Positions 1 to 8,294 of a DNA stretch of 64,000 nucleotides are shown here, one piece after another. Source of the DNA: Acidobacteriota bacterium (GTDB taxonomy: Bacteria > Acidobacteriota > Holophagae > Holophagales > Holophagaceae). The position numbers and the translations under genes are program-made. The DNA lies in the NCBI GenBank assembly GCA_016213735.1, contig JACQZU010000017.1, forward strand, positions 124,001 to 188,000, in the 5' to 3' direction. The notes under the pieces are model-generated. The model did not search any database. It saw only the letters and a list, made by a program, of their open reading frames with translations, and was not told the origin of the DNA. The stretch's first letter is position 1. Every line of letters starts with the position of its first letter.

Positions 1-1
1 C

Positions 2-613
2 AGCGCGGCCCAGATCGTAAGCTACGAGGTCCCTCTCACCTTCAGCCTGCTGGTGCCGGTGGTGCTTTCCGGGACCCTGAACTTCACCCAGATGTCCCAG
101 TACCTTTCCGGGGCCCCCATCCAGACCTCAGCGGGACCGGCCCAGATGCCCGCCCTCGCCATCCTGCCCCTCTTCATCGGCTTCTTCATCTACCTCACCT
201 GCGGCTTCGCGGAGACCAACCGCGTGCCCTTCGACCTTCCCGAGGCGGAGACGGAACTGGTGGCGGGCTTCCACACCGAGTACACGGGCATGAAGTTCGG
301 CCTCTTCTACCTGGCCGAATACGCCAACATGATCATCGTCGCCGCGGTGGCCGCGGCCTTCTTCCTGGGGGGGCACCACTTTCTTCCCTTCGGTCTCCAA
401 CGCTTCATCCCCCCCTCCGTCCCGGTCGTCGGGGGCGCCAGCTTCGGCTGGTTCCTGCTCTGGATGGCCCTGATCCTCTTCTCCTACCTCTGGGTGCGGG
501 CAACCCTGCCGCGGTACCGCTACGACCAGCTCATGCACGTGGGCTGGAAGTGGCTGATACCGCTCTCACTCGCCAACCTGTGCCTTGCGGCCCTCGTCCG
601 CTATTTCGCGTAG
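2..613 (+). CDS. nuoH: NADH-quinone oxidoreductase subunit H (5'-truncated by window edge)
   Basis: This is the C-terminal 203 codons of NuoH, the membrane subunit that shapes the quinone-binding chamber of respiratory complex I with NuoB and NuoD. The start lies before the window; the frame is open from base 2. The conserved cytoplasmic loop ETNRVPFDLPEAETELV, with its Glu-rich quinone-site segment, is intact and is followed by GFHTEYTGMKFGLFYLAEY. At least four hydrophobic spans are visible. It is the first gene seen of a nuoH-I-J-K-L-M-N run in the standard order, 9 bp ahead of nuoI. Confidence 0.97.
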   Translation, partial: SAAQIVSYEVPLTFSLLVPVVLSGTLNFTQMSQYLSGAPIQTSAGPAQMPALAILPLFIGFFIYLTCGFAETNRVPFDLPEAETELVAGFHTEYTGMKFGLFYLAEYANMIIVAAVAAAFFLGGHHFLPFGLQRFIPPSVPVVGGASFGWFLLWMALILFSYLWVRATLPRYRYDQLMHVGWKWLIPLSLANLCLAALVRYFA

Positions 614-622
614 GGGGACACG

Positions 623-1135
623 ATGGCCTCGTTCCTTCGCACCCTGATCCCCCTGGACATCTACGGGGGCATGAAGCTCACGGGCAAGTACTTCGGCAAA
701 GTCCTGCGCGAGGCCAACCGGGCCCGGATCCGGACCCACGTGGTCTGCGAGTACCCCGAGGTCCCCGTGAAGCTTCAGCCCCGCTTCCGGGGGCGCCTCA
801 CCCTCCTCAAGGACGAGCAGGGGGAGATCAAGTGCATCTGCTGCCTCGCCTGCGAGAAGATCTGCCCCACCCAGGTCATCACCATCGAGAAGGGCAAGAA
901 GGAGGGCCGCAAGCTGCCCTACCCGGTGCGCTACGACTTCGAGATGGAACGCTGCATCTTCTGCGAGTTCTGCGTGGAAAGCTGCGGCTTCGACAGCATC
1001 ATCCTGAACCACCAGTTCGAGCTGGCGGCCTACAACCGGGAGGACTTCTCCATCGGGATGGAGGGGCGATTCCAGAACATGTTCGAGCTGTCCCCGGTCG
1101 CCCGGTACTCGGTGGCCGAGGAGGCGCAGAGGTAG
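623..1135 (+). CDS. nuoI: NADH-quinone oxidoreductase subunit I (2x[4Fe-4S])
   Basis: NuoI carries clusters N6a and N6b, which pass electrons from the peripheral arm of complex I towards quinone. Two ferredoxin motifs are complete: Cys71-x2-Cys74-x2-Cys77-x3-Cys81-Pro and Cys111-x2-Cys114-x2-Cys117-x3-Cys121. In the second motif Gly replaces the usual Pro after the last Cys. At 170 residues it is normal for the family. A GGGGGA ribosome site precedes the ATG. It lies between nuoH and nuoJ, 2 bp from the latter, so co-transcription is expected. Confidence 0.97.
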   Translation: MASFLRTLIPLDIYGGMKLTGKYFGKVLREANRARIRTHVVCEYPEVPVKLQPRFRGRLTLLKDEQGEIKCICCLACEKICPTQVITIEKGKKEGRKLPYPVRYDFEMERCIFCEFCVESCGFDSIILNHQFELAAYNREDFSIGMEGRFQNMFELSPVARYSVAEEAQR

Positions 1136-1137
1136 CC

Positions 1138-1692
1138 ATGGAAAACGCCCTCGCCTTCATCGGCCGCAACTTCTTCCTCATCTTCGGCCTGATGGCCGTA
1201 GGGGCGGCGGTGGCCATGGTGTTCTCCAAGAGCGCCGTCCACAGCGTCCTGAGCTTCCTCTTCGCCATGCTCAGCATCGCGGGCTGCTACCTGAGCCTCC
1301 AGGCGGAGTTCGTCGGGGTGGCCCAGATCCTCGTCTACGCCGGGGGCATCGTGGTGCTCTTTCTCTTCGTGGTGATGCTGGTGGAGCTCACCCGCTTCAA
1401 GGAGGCCGGCGGGATCTTCCACGTGCAGACGCCCTGGGCCGTCGTGGCGGTGCTCGGGGCCTGCGCGGTCTTCATCTACGTCTTCCGGGGCCTGATCTTC
1501 GATCCCGCCTCCAAGGACGCCCTGGTGCTGAAGCCGGAGCTGGCGCAGGGCCTGGACGTGGCGAGCCAGAACGCCCAGGCGGTGAGCCGGGGGCTCTTCG
1601 CCGAGTACCTGCTCCCCTTCGAGATCCTCTCGGTGATCCTCCTGGTCGCCCTGGTGGCGGCGGTGGCCATCGCCAAGCAGGAAAGGGCCTGA
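1138..1692 (+). CDS. nuoJ: NADH-quinone oxidoreductase subunit J
   Basis: NuoJ is a small membrane subunit of complex I. The 184-residue product begins MENALAFIGRNFF and has five hydrophobic segments. The family signature in TM3, YAGGIVVLFLFVVMLVEL, forms the pi-bulge hinge near the E-channel. The frame is open far upstream (to 550), but the ATG at 1138, immediately after the nuoI stop, gives the correct family N-terminus. Its stop lies one base before the nuoK start, consistent with translational coupling. Confidence 0.96.
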   Translation: MENALAFIGRNFFLIFGLMAVGAAVAMVFSKSAVHSVLSFLFAMLSIAGCYLSLQAEFVGVAQILVYAGGIVVLFLFVVMLVELTRFKEAGGIFHVQTPWAVVAVLGACAVFIYVFRGLIFDPASKDALVLKPELAQGLDVASQNAQAVSRGLFAEYLLPFEILSVILLVALVAAVAIAKQERA

Positions 1693-1693
1693 A

Positions 1694-1996
1694 ATGGTTT
1701 CCATGAACGGCGTCCTCCTCATCTCGTTCCTGCTCCTGGCGGTGGGCATCGCCGGCGTCCTCATCCGCCGGAACGCCCTGGTGATCCTCATGTGCGTGGA
1801 GCTCATGCTGAACGCGGCCAACCTGAACTTCGTGGCCGCCGCCCGGCACTCCGGCACCGTGAACGGGCAGGCCTTCGCCCTCCTGGTGATGGGTTTCGCA
1901 GCCGCCGAGGTGGCCGTGGGATTGGCCCTGGTGGTGGCCCTCTACCGCCGCAGGGACACCGTGAGCGTGGACAAGATCGACCTCCTGAAGGGCTGA
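1694..1996 (+). CDS. nuoK: NADH-quinone oxidoreductase subunit K
   Basis: NuoK is a three-helix antiporter-like subunit (MrpC type) of complex I. The product is exactly 100 residues, the family norm. The two membrane glutamates needed for proton transfer are present at Glu36 (VELMLNAANL) and Glu72 (AAAEVAVGLAL), the same positions as in the E. coli protein. A second in-frame ATG three codons downstream could also serve as start. It sits one base after nuoJ and 10 bp before nuoL. Confidence 0.97.
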   Translation: MVSMNGVLLISFLLLAVGIAGVLIRRNALVILMCVELMLNAANLNFVAAARHSGTVNGQAFALLVMGFAAAEVAVGLALVVALYRRRDTVSVDKIDLLKG

Positions 1997-2006
1997 CGGG
2001 AACGCC

Positions 2007-4340
2007 ATGATGAACCTCGAACACGCCAGCGCCGCCGCCACCGCAGCCACAACCCACGTCGGGTGGCTGTGGCTGATCCCCTTCCTCCCGGCCTTCGGTG
2101 CCCTCCTGAACGGCCTGCGCGGCCTCGTGGCCCGCAAGCGGGGGACCTCCACCCCTCGTCCGCCCTCCGTGGACGTCTTCGCCCTGGGCAGCGTGGGCAT
2201 CGCCTTCATCCTCTCCGTGGCCGCCTTCGTGAAGCTCGCCGGCATGGATCCTGGCTCCCGCTCCCTGGACCAGCGGCTCTGGACCTGGTTCAGCCTCGGG
2301 GGCTCCAGCGTGAACGGGGGAATCGCCCAGAACGTGATGGAGTGGGCCTACAAGTTCGATCCCCTCAGCGGCGCCATGGCGCTCCTGGTGACGGGCGCCG
2401 GATTCCTGATCCACCTCTTCAGCACGGGCTACATGGCGGAGGAGCGGAACGACGGCCGCTACTACCGCTTCATGGCCTACCTGAACCTGTTCGTCTTCAG
2501 CATGTTGAACCTGGTCCTGGGCGCCAACATGATGATGATGTTCCTGGGCTGGGAGGGCGTGGGCCTCTGCTCCTACCTTCTCATCGGCTTCTACTTCGAC
2601 AAGGAGTATGCCGCCGTCGCGGGGAAGAAGGCCTTCGTCACCAACCGCATCGGGGACTTCGGCTTCTGCATCGGGATCTTCCTGATCTTCATGATCTTCG
2701 GGACCGTGGACTTCGACACCCTCATGGGGATGACCCGGGGCATCGCCGCCCAACCCGCCATCACCCTCTTCGGCCTGACCCACAGCCCCACCTGGTGGTT
2801 CAACCTCATCGGCATCTGCCTGTTCGTGGGGGCCGCAGGCAAGTCGGCCCAGATTCCCCTGTACGTCTGGCTTCCCGATGCCATGGCGGGTCCGACCCCG
2901 GTCAGCGCGCTGATCCACGCGGCCACCATGGTGACCTCGGGCCTCTACATGATCACGCGGATGAACTTCATCTACGTGCAGGCCCCCACGGCCCTGGCGG
3001 TGGTCCTGGCGGTGGGGGCCCTCACGGCCTTCGTGGCGGCCACCATGGGCCTGGCCCAGTACGACATCAAGAAAGTCCTGGCCTACTCCACGGTCTCCCA
3101 GCTGGGCTTCATGTTCATGGGCCTGGGGGCCGGAGCCTTCACCGCGGGCATGTTCCACGTCTTCACCCACGCCTTCTTCAAGGCCACGCTCTTCCTCGGC
3201 TCCGGATCCGTGATCATGGCCTGCCACCACGAGCAGGACATGCGGAACATGGGCGGACTGAGGAAGCACCTGCCCTGGACCTACCTGTCCATGCTCCTGG
3301 CGACCATCGCCATCGCGGGGATCTTCCCCTTCAGCGGTTTCTTCTCGAAGGACGAGATCCTCTGGAAGGTCTTCGAGGGCTGGTACAACCACGGCCACTA
3401 CGACGGGCCGGCACTGAACCTGGTGGCCTGGGTCCTGGGCATGCTGGGCGCCTTCTGCACCGCCTTCTACATGACACGCCTCATGGTGATGACCTTCTTC
3501 GGCACCTACCGCGGGGCGGGGGAGGACCCCTACGGTCACACGGTCCCCTCCGAGGCCCACCACGCCGCCGATGACCATGGCGATGCCCATGGTCACGGTG
3601 ATCACGGTCATGCCGCCGGGCACGGCCACGATGCCGGGCACGGCCACGGTTCCGGCCATGGCGACCACCACGGCCCGCAGGAGGTGCCCTGGAACATGTG
3701 GGTGCCGGTCTTCATCCTGGCCTGCCTGGCCGTGGTGGGTGGATTCCTCAACTACCCGGGCAGCCTCCATCGCATCCTCCCGCTCGTGCCCGAAGACCTC
3801 TTCAGCAAGTGGATCGAGCCCCTGCTCTATCAGGTGGCCCCGGCCCACCACGGCGCCGGCCACGTGCCGCCGGCCATCGAGTACGGACTGATGGCCTGGG
3901 CCACCTTCGTCTGGGCCCCGGGCGCCATGCTGCTGGCCTGGTTCATCTACGGCCGGGATCCCGCCTGGACCATCGCCGTGAACTTCGTGAAGCGCTTCCC
4001 CAGGGTTTTCGAGTGGGTCAACGCCAAGTACTACGTGGACGAGTTCTACGAGTGGGCCCTCATCGGCCCCTGCAAGCAGCTCAGCGCCCAGCTCTGGGCC
4101 TTCGACACCTGGGTGGTGGACGGCATGGTGAACGGCGCGGCGCGCACCACCGTGCTGGTGGCCCACGCCTCCTTCTGGGTGGATGCCAAGATTGTGGACG
4201 GTACCGTGAACCTCGTGGCCGATTCCACCCAGTGGTTCTCCGCCGGCCTCAAGCTCCTCCAGAGCGGCCGGGTGCAGAACTACGCCTTCCTGATGTTCCT
4301 CGGCTTCCTCGTCTTCGCCTTCTGGAAATTCCTGGCCTGA
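2007..4340 (+). CDS. nuoL: NADH-quinone oxidoreductase subunit L with His-rich insertion
   Basis: NuoL is the distal proton-pumping antiporter-like subunit of complex I. At 777 residues it is much longer than the usual 610-650. The core is typical: WEGVGLCSYLLIGFY with the TM5 Glu, the quoted-family segment VWLPDAMAGPTPVSALIHAA, and the discontinuous-helix Lys/His region. Residues about 511-557 are a hydrophilic insertion between helices containing some 15 His, mostly as HGH/GHGD units. The C-terminus holds the usual lateral amphipathic helix and the final anchoring helix (AFLMFLGFLVFAFWKF). It follows nuoK by 10 bp and precedes nuoM by 15 bp. Confidence 0.96.
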   Translation: MMNLEHASAAATAATTHVGWLWLIPFLPAFGALLNGLRGLVARKRGTSTPRPPSVDVFALGSVGIAFILSVAAFVKLAGMDPGSRSLDQRLWTWFSLGGSSVNGGIAQNVMEWAYKFDPLSGAMALLVTGAGFLIHLFSTGYMAEERNDGRYYRFMAYLNLFVFSMLNLVLGANMMMMFLGWEGVGLCSYLLIGFYFDKEYAAVAGKKAFVTNRIGDFGFCIGIFLIFMIFGTVDFDTLMGMTRGIAAQPAITLFGLTHSPTWWFNLIGICLFVGAAGKSAQIPLYVWLPDAMAGPTPVSALIHAATMVTSGLYMITRMNFIYVQAPTALAVVLAVGALTAFVAATMGLAQYDIKKVLAYSTVSQLGFMFMGLGAGAFTAGMFHVFTHAFFKATLFLGSGSVIMACHHEQDMRNMGGLRKHLPWTYLSMLLATIAIAGIFPFSGFFSKDEILWKVFEGWYNHGHYDGPALNLVAWVLGMLGAFCTAFYMTRLMVMTFFGTYRGAGEDPYGHTVPSEAHHAADDHGDAHGHGDHGHAAGHGHDAGHGHGSGHGDHHGPQEVPWNMWVPVFILACLAVVGGFLNYPGSLHRILPLVPEDLFSKWIEPLLYQVAPAHHGAGHVPPAIEYGLMAWATFVWAPGAMLLAWFIYGRDPAWTIAVNFVKRFPRVFEWVNAKYYVDEFYEWALIGPCKQLSAQLWAFDTWVVDGMVNGAARTTVLVAHASFWVDAKIVDGTVNLVADSTQWFSAGLKLLQSGRVQNYAFLMFLGFLVFAFWKFLA

Positions 4341-4355
4341 TCCCCTGATCCCCTG

Positions 4356-6020
4356 ATGCCGTCCGGAGTCCCCATGCTTGCCTGGTACCAGAACCTCCCC
4401 CTCTGGGTCACCGCCCTCCCCATGCTCGGGGCCCTGCTGCTGCTCTTCGTCCCGAACACGCAGCGCAGGACCTTCGAACTGGGGGCCCTCGCCATCACGG
4501 TGGCCGACTTCCTCCTGAGCGTGCCCCTCTGGTTCCAGTACCAGAGCAGCGACGCGGTCCAGTGGGTGACCCGGATCCCCTGGATCCCCTCCATCGGGGT
4601 GAACTTCCACATCGGCATGGATGGCATCAGCCTGGTCCTCTTCCTGCTCACCACCTTCATCGGCTTCATCTCGGTGTGGTGCAGCTTCACGGCCATCGAG
4701 GAACGGCACAAGGAGTACTACATCTGGATCCTGGTGATGCAGTTCACCATGCTGGGCGTCTTCATCTGCCAGGACATGTTCCTCTTCTACCTGTTCTGGG
4801 AACTGATGCTGGTGCCCATGTACTTCCTCATCGCCATCTGGGGGGGCCCCCAGAAGCTGTACGCTGCCATCAAGCTCTTCCTCTACACCCTCGCCGGCTC
4901 CGTGCTGATGCTGGTGGCGATTCTCGCGATCTACTTCCTGCAGCACAAGACCACGGGCACCTACAGCTTCGGCATCGCGGAATTCCAGGCCATGGCCCCC
5001 GCGATCGCCAAGCAGTCCCTCACCTTCCAGATTCTGCTCTGCCTGGCCTTCTTCATCGGCTTCGCCATCAAGGTGCCGATGTTCCCCTTCCACACCTGGC
5101 TTCCGGACGCCCACGTGCAGGCCCCCACCGCCGGTTCGGTGATCCTCGCCGGCATCCTGCTGAAGATGGGAACCTACGGCTTCGTGCGCTTCCTCCTGCC
5201 CATCGTCCCGGAAGCCACCAAGCTGCTCATGCCCTGGTTCCTGGCCCTGACCCTCATCGGAGTGATCTACGGGGCCCTGGTGGCCATGATCCAGAAGGAC
5301 ATCAAGAAGCTGGTGGCCTACTCCTCCGTGAGCCACCTCGGGCTCTGCATGCTCGGGATCTTCGCGCTCAATCCCAACGGGATCATGGGCGGCATGTTCC
5401 AGATGATCAACCACGGCATCTCCACCAGCGCGCTCTTCCTCCTGGTGGGCATCGTGTACGAGCGCCGGCACACCCGCATGATCGCGGACTACAGCGGCCT
5501 CTCGAAGCAGATGCCGGTCTACGCCACCATCTTCATGATCATGACCATGAGCAGCATCGGGCTCCCCGGCCTGAACGGCTTCATCGGGGAGTTCGCCATC
5601 CTCCAGGGGGCCTTCCAGGCCCAGCCCTGGTGGGCGGTGGCGGCCACCAGCGGCATCATCCTGGGCGCGGCCTACATGCTGTGGCTGTACCAGCGGGTGA
5701 TGTTCGGGCCCCTGGACTCGGCCAGCGTCCACATGAAGGACCTGAATGCCCGGGAGATCGCCTACTTCGCGCCCCTCGTGGCGGCGGCCTTCTGGATCGG
5801 ACTCTATCCCAAGCCCCTCATGGATCGCCTGGAGAAGCCCATCGCCAAGCTCGTCACCCAGGTGGATCCCGGGTTCTTCGAACGGGAACGCCTCGAGAAG
5901 GTCCAGGCCGAGGCCCGCAGGATGGGCATGAAGGCCATGGAGGCTCCCGCCCACGCCGCACCGGGGGCCGCCGGCCACGCCCCTGAAGCGCACGCGGCCG
6001 TGCCGAAGGGAGGCCACTGA
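4356..6020 (+). CDS. nuoM: NADH-quinone oxidoreductase subunit M
   Basis: NuoM is the middle antiporter-like proton-pumping subunit of complex I. The 554-residue product has the TM5 glutamate in LFYLFWELMLVPMYFLI and the conserved PFHTWLPDAHVQAPTAGSV segment. The C-terminal 30 or so residues are a hydrophilic Ala/His/Pro-rich tail not needed by the fold. The ATG at 4374 (MLAWYQ) is an alternative start. The stop overlaps the nuoN start as ATGA, so the two are probably translationally coupled. Confidence 0.96.
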   Translation: MPSGVPMLAWYQNLPLWVTALPMLGALLLLFVPNTQRRTFELGALAITVADFLLSVPLWFQYQSSDAVQWVTRIPWIPSIGVNFHIGMDGISLVLFLLTTFIGFISVWCSFTAIEERHKEYYIWILVMQFTMLGVFICQDMFLFYLFWELMLVPMYFLIAIWGGPQKLYAAIKLFLYTLAGSVLMLVAILAIYFLQHKTTGTYSFGIAEFQAMAPAIAKQSLTFQILLCLAFFIGFAIKVPMFPFHTWLPDAHVQAPTAGSVILAGILLKMGTYGFVRFLLPIVPEATKLLMPWFLALTLIGVIYGALVAMIQKDIKKLVAYSSVSHLGLCMLGIFALNPNGIMGGMFQMINHGISTSALFLLVGIVYERRHTRMIADYSGLSKQMPVYATIFMIMTMSSIGLPGLNGFIGEFAILQGAFQAQPWWAVAATSGIILGAAYMLWLYQRVMFGPLDSASVHMKDLNAREIAYFAPLVAAAFWIGLYPKPLMDRLEKPIAKLVTQVDPGFFERERLEKVQAEARRMGMKAMEAPAHAAPGAAGHAPEAHAAVPKGGH

Positions 6021-7483
6021 TGTCCTTCGCCCGCGCGCTTCTCGAGGCGCTGCTCAGGGACAGCCGCCTCATCACCCCCCAGCTCCTGCTCGTGGGGGCG
6101 GCCACCCTGATGCTCTGGCCCCTGGACGGGATCCTCTTCCAGAGGGGGGAGAAGCGGAAGTGGGCTCCGGTCACCCTCGTGGTCCTCGCCCTCACCGGGC
6201 TCCTGATGCTGGGGGTGCCCTCGGGCAGCGGCTTCTCGGGCATGTACAAGGTGGACGGCCTGGCGCGCGGCTTCCAGTGGATCAGCCTCCTTTCCGCCAT
6301 CGCCACGGTCTTCCTCAGCCAGCGCATGCTCGACGGAATGGAGGAACAGACCGTCGAGTACTACGCCATGATCCTCTTCGCCCTGTCGGGGATGTTCTTC
6401 CTAGCCGGCGCGACCGACCTGGTCAGCATCTACTTCTCCCTCGAACTCATGGCCGTCTGCATCTACATCCTGGCGGCCTACCTCCGGAACCAGGACCGAA
6501 GCATCGAAGCCGGAGTGAAATACTTCCTCCTGGGGGCCTTCTCCAGCGGAATCCTGCTCTACGGCCTGAGCCTGCTGTTCATCGCGGCGGGGGGTCAGGG
6601 CACGAACCTGTCCGCCCTCAACCAGGCCCTGGCCATGGCGCCGAAGAACAGCGACTTCCTGGTGTTCGCCGGAGTGCTGATGGTCCTGGTGGGATTCGGG
6701 TTCAAGGTGGCGGCGGTGCCCTTCCACCAGTGGTCCCCCGACGCCTACGACGGCGCGCCGACTCCCATCACCGCCTTCATGGCCACCGCCCCCAAGGCGG
6801 CCGCCATCGCCGCCTTCATCCGCCTCTTCGGAACCGGGCTCCACGGCGTCTCCTCGGACTGGGTCCCGCCCCTGTCCTTCGTGGCGGGCGCCAGCATGGT
6901 CTGGGGCAACGTGGCGGCCCTGCGGCAGAGCACCATGAAGCGCATGCTGGCGTACAGTTCCATCGCCCACGTGGGGTACATGCTCATGGGCGTTCTGTCC
7001 ATGGACGTGGCCCAGGGGGCCCAGGTGATCTGGCTGTACATGGGGATCTACCTGTTCATGAACATGGGGGCCTTCGCGGTGGTGATCCACCTCCAGGGGA
7101 AGGGGGAAGGCGAACGGATCGAGGACTTCCGGGGCCTGGGCCGCCGCCAGCCGGTGCTCGCCTTCGCCATGATGGTCTTCCTCCTCAGCCTGGCGGGCAT
7201 CCCGCCCCTGCTGGGCTTCTTCGGGAAGTTCTTCCTCTTCAAGCTGGCCATCGAGCAAGGCTATGTGTTCCTCACCACCCTGGCCCTGGTCACCAGCGCC
7301 ATCAGCGCCTACTACTACCTGATGGTGGTGAACCAGATGTACTTCCGGGAGGCCCCGGAAGGGGATCGGCCCGCCCTGGGCACCGCCATCGCGGCCGTCG
7401 TCACGGCCGCCTGCGCGGTGACCCTCATCGGCACGGCCTTCGGGCCCTGGCTGCTGGAGTGGGCTGGGCGGATCGGGGTGTAA
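6020..7483 (+). CDS. nuoN: NADH-quinone oxidoreductase subunit N
   Basis: NuoN is the third antiporter-like subunit of complex I, next to NuoA/J/K. The 487-residue protein is almost wholly hydrophobic, with about 14 helices. It has the family segments VYFSLELMAVCIYILAAY-like (seen as IYFSLELMAVCIYILA), FKVAAVPFHQWSPDAYDGAP and MKRMLAYSSIAHVGYML. It starts inside the nuoM stop (ATGA) and is the last nuo gene here; a repeat-rich spacer separates it from the ATP synthase genes. Confidence 0.97.
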   Translation: MSFARALLEALLRDSRLITPQLLLVGAATLMLWPLDGILFQRGEKRKWAPVTLVVLALTGLLMLGVPSGSGFSGMYKVDGLARGFQWISLLSAIATVFLSQRMLDGMEEQTVEYYAMILFALSGMFFLAGATDLVSIYFSLELMAVCIYILAAYLRNQDRSIEAGVKYFLLGAFSSGILLYGLSLLFIAAGGQGTNLSALNQALAMAPKNSDFLVFAGVLMVLVGFGFKVAAVPFHQWSPDAYDGAPTPITAFMATAPKAAAIAAFIRLFGTGLHGVSSDWVPPLSFVAGASMVWGNVAALRQSTMKRMLAYSSIAHVGYMLMGVLSMDVAQGAQVIWLYMGIYLFMNMGAFAVVIHLQGKGEGERIEDFRGLGRRQPVLAFAMMVFLLSLAGIPPLLGFFGKFFLFKLAIEQGYVFLTTLALVTSAISAYYYLMVVNQMYFREAPEGDRPALGTAIAAVVTAACAVTLIGTAFGPWLLEWAGRIGV

Positions 7484-7490
7484 AGAAGCT

Positions 7491-7573
7491 GGACACAGAA
7501 GGCACAGAAGGCCGCAGAATCCACAGAAGTTTCTTTTTCTGCGTCTTCTGTGCTCTTCTGTGTCTTCTGTGAC
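7491..7573. repeat. CACAGAAG repeat cluster forming an imperfect palindrome
   Basis: The 99-bp gap between nuoN and atpZ is built from a short word, CACAGAAG(G/A), present several times on one strand and then several times in inverse orientation. The arms GACACAGAAGGCACAGAAG (7492-7510) and its near reverse complement (7545-7564) could form a long hairpin around a T-rich centre. Base composition is clearly more A/T-rich than the flanking genes. It could act as an RNA processing or termination signal between the nuo and atp transcripts, or be a dispersed intergenic repeat; function is not shown. Confidence 0.8.
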
Positions 7574-7582
7574 CAGCGCCTT

Positions 7583-7891
7583 ATGATCTTCCGCCCGCGA
7601 AAGGATGACGCCGACCCGAGGGAGCGCGCCCTGTGGGGGGACCTGCTCTCCCTGGGTCTGGTCTTTCCCATCGCCATCGTCCTCGGTTTTTTTCTCGGCC
7701 GCTGGATCGGCGGGTTCTTCGGGCACCCCGAGCCGGGCCAGTGGATCGGCCTGCTCTGGGGTGTGGCCACCGGCTTCTGGGAACTCTACAAAGTGACCCT
7801 CCGGGCCAACGCCCTCGACCAACCCCCGGCGGAACCAGGGAAGGGGCCCCAGCCTGGACCCCATGGGGACGGAGACGATGACCGTCCCTGA
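7583..7891 (+). CDS. AtpZ/AtpI-family small membrane protein
   Basis: This encodes a 102-residue protein with two membrane helices and Gly-rich packing faces (FPIAIVLGFFLGRWIGGFFG and WIGLLWGVATGFWELYKV), the usual layout of the AtpZ family that accompanies F0 genes and is thought to help assembly or cation handling. The ATG at 7583 (MIFRPRKDD) was chosen over an upstream in-frame codon at 7550 because the latter lies in the repeat. The Asp/Gly-rich C-terminus overlaps the next gene. Position just before atpI-, atpB- and atpE-type genes supports the call. Confidence 0.8.
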   Translation: MIFRPRKDDADPRERALWGDLLSLGLVFPIAIVLGFFLGRWIGGFFGHPEPGQWIGLLWGVATGFWELYKVTLRANALDQPPAEPGKGPQPGPHGDGDDDRP

Positions 7892-8285
7892 GGAGCGGGA
7901 CCCGGGAGCCTCCCACCTGGACTGGATCCTGCGGTTCCAGTTCATCCTCCTTCCGGCGGGTGTCCTGGCCTGGGGGCTGCGTTCCCGGTGGGCAGCGGCG
8001 GCCTTCCTGGCCGGGGCCGCCGGAAGCCTGGCCTTCTGGGGCCTGCACCGCTTCCTCGTGGCCAGGATGCTCACCCCATCCCTGCGCCGTCGCTGGTTCT
8101 ACGGTCTCCTGACCCTGGGGAAACTGGCGTTGATCGCCCTGCTGGTGCGTGGGATGATGGAAGTGCTGCCTGACGAGGGTCTTCCCCTCGCGACGGGGAT
8201 CCTCCTCTTCGTCGCAGGCATCCTGCTCGAAGCCATCCGCCTCGGATTCCGGGCCTCCGAAGCCCCCCCGTCCGATGGACCCTGA
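7878..8285 (+). CDS. ATP synthase subunit I-like membrane protein
   Basis: The product is about 135 residues with four hydrophobic segments arranged as in AtpI-type proteins, which assist c-ring assembly in other bacteria. Sequence conservation in this family is weak, so the call rests on size, topology and position between the AtpZ-like gene and atpB. Starts at 7863 and 7878 are both possible; 7878 (MTVPEERD) gives the smaller overlap with the preceding gene and has GGGGA eight bases upstream. Confidence 0.65.
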   Translation: MTVPEERDPGASHLDWILRFQFILLPAGVLAWGLRSRWAAAAFLAGAAGSLAFWGLHRFLVARMLTPSLRRRWFYGLLTLGKLALIALLVRGMMEVLPDEGLPLATGILLFVAGILLEAIRLGFRASEAPPSDGP

Positions 8286-8294
8286 GGGCCCCCC

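Noticed and set aside
3580-3680. Short repeats resembling a CRISPR array
   Set aside because: They are codon repeats for the His/Gly-rich loop of NuoL, without spacers of constant size.
1803-6017. A 1404-codon open frame on the minus strand across nuoK-nuoM
   Set aside because: It is antisense to well-conserved nuo genes and is an artefact of high-GC codon use; its His/Glu/Asp-rich composition is not protein-like.
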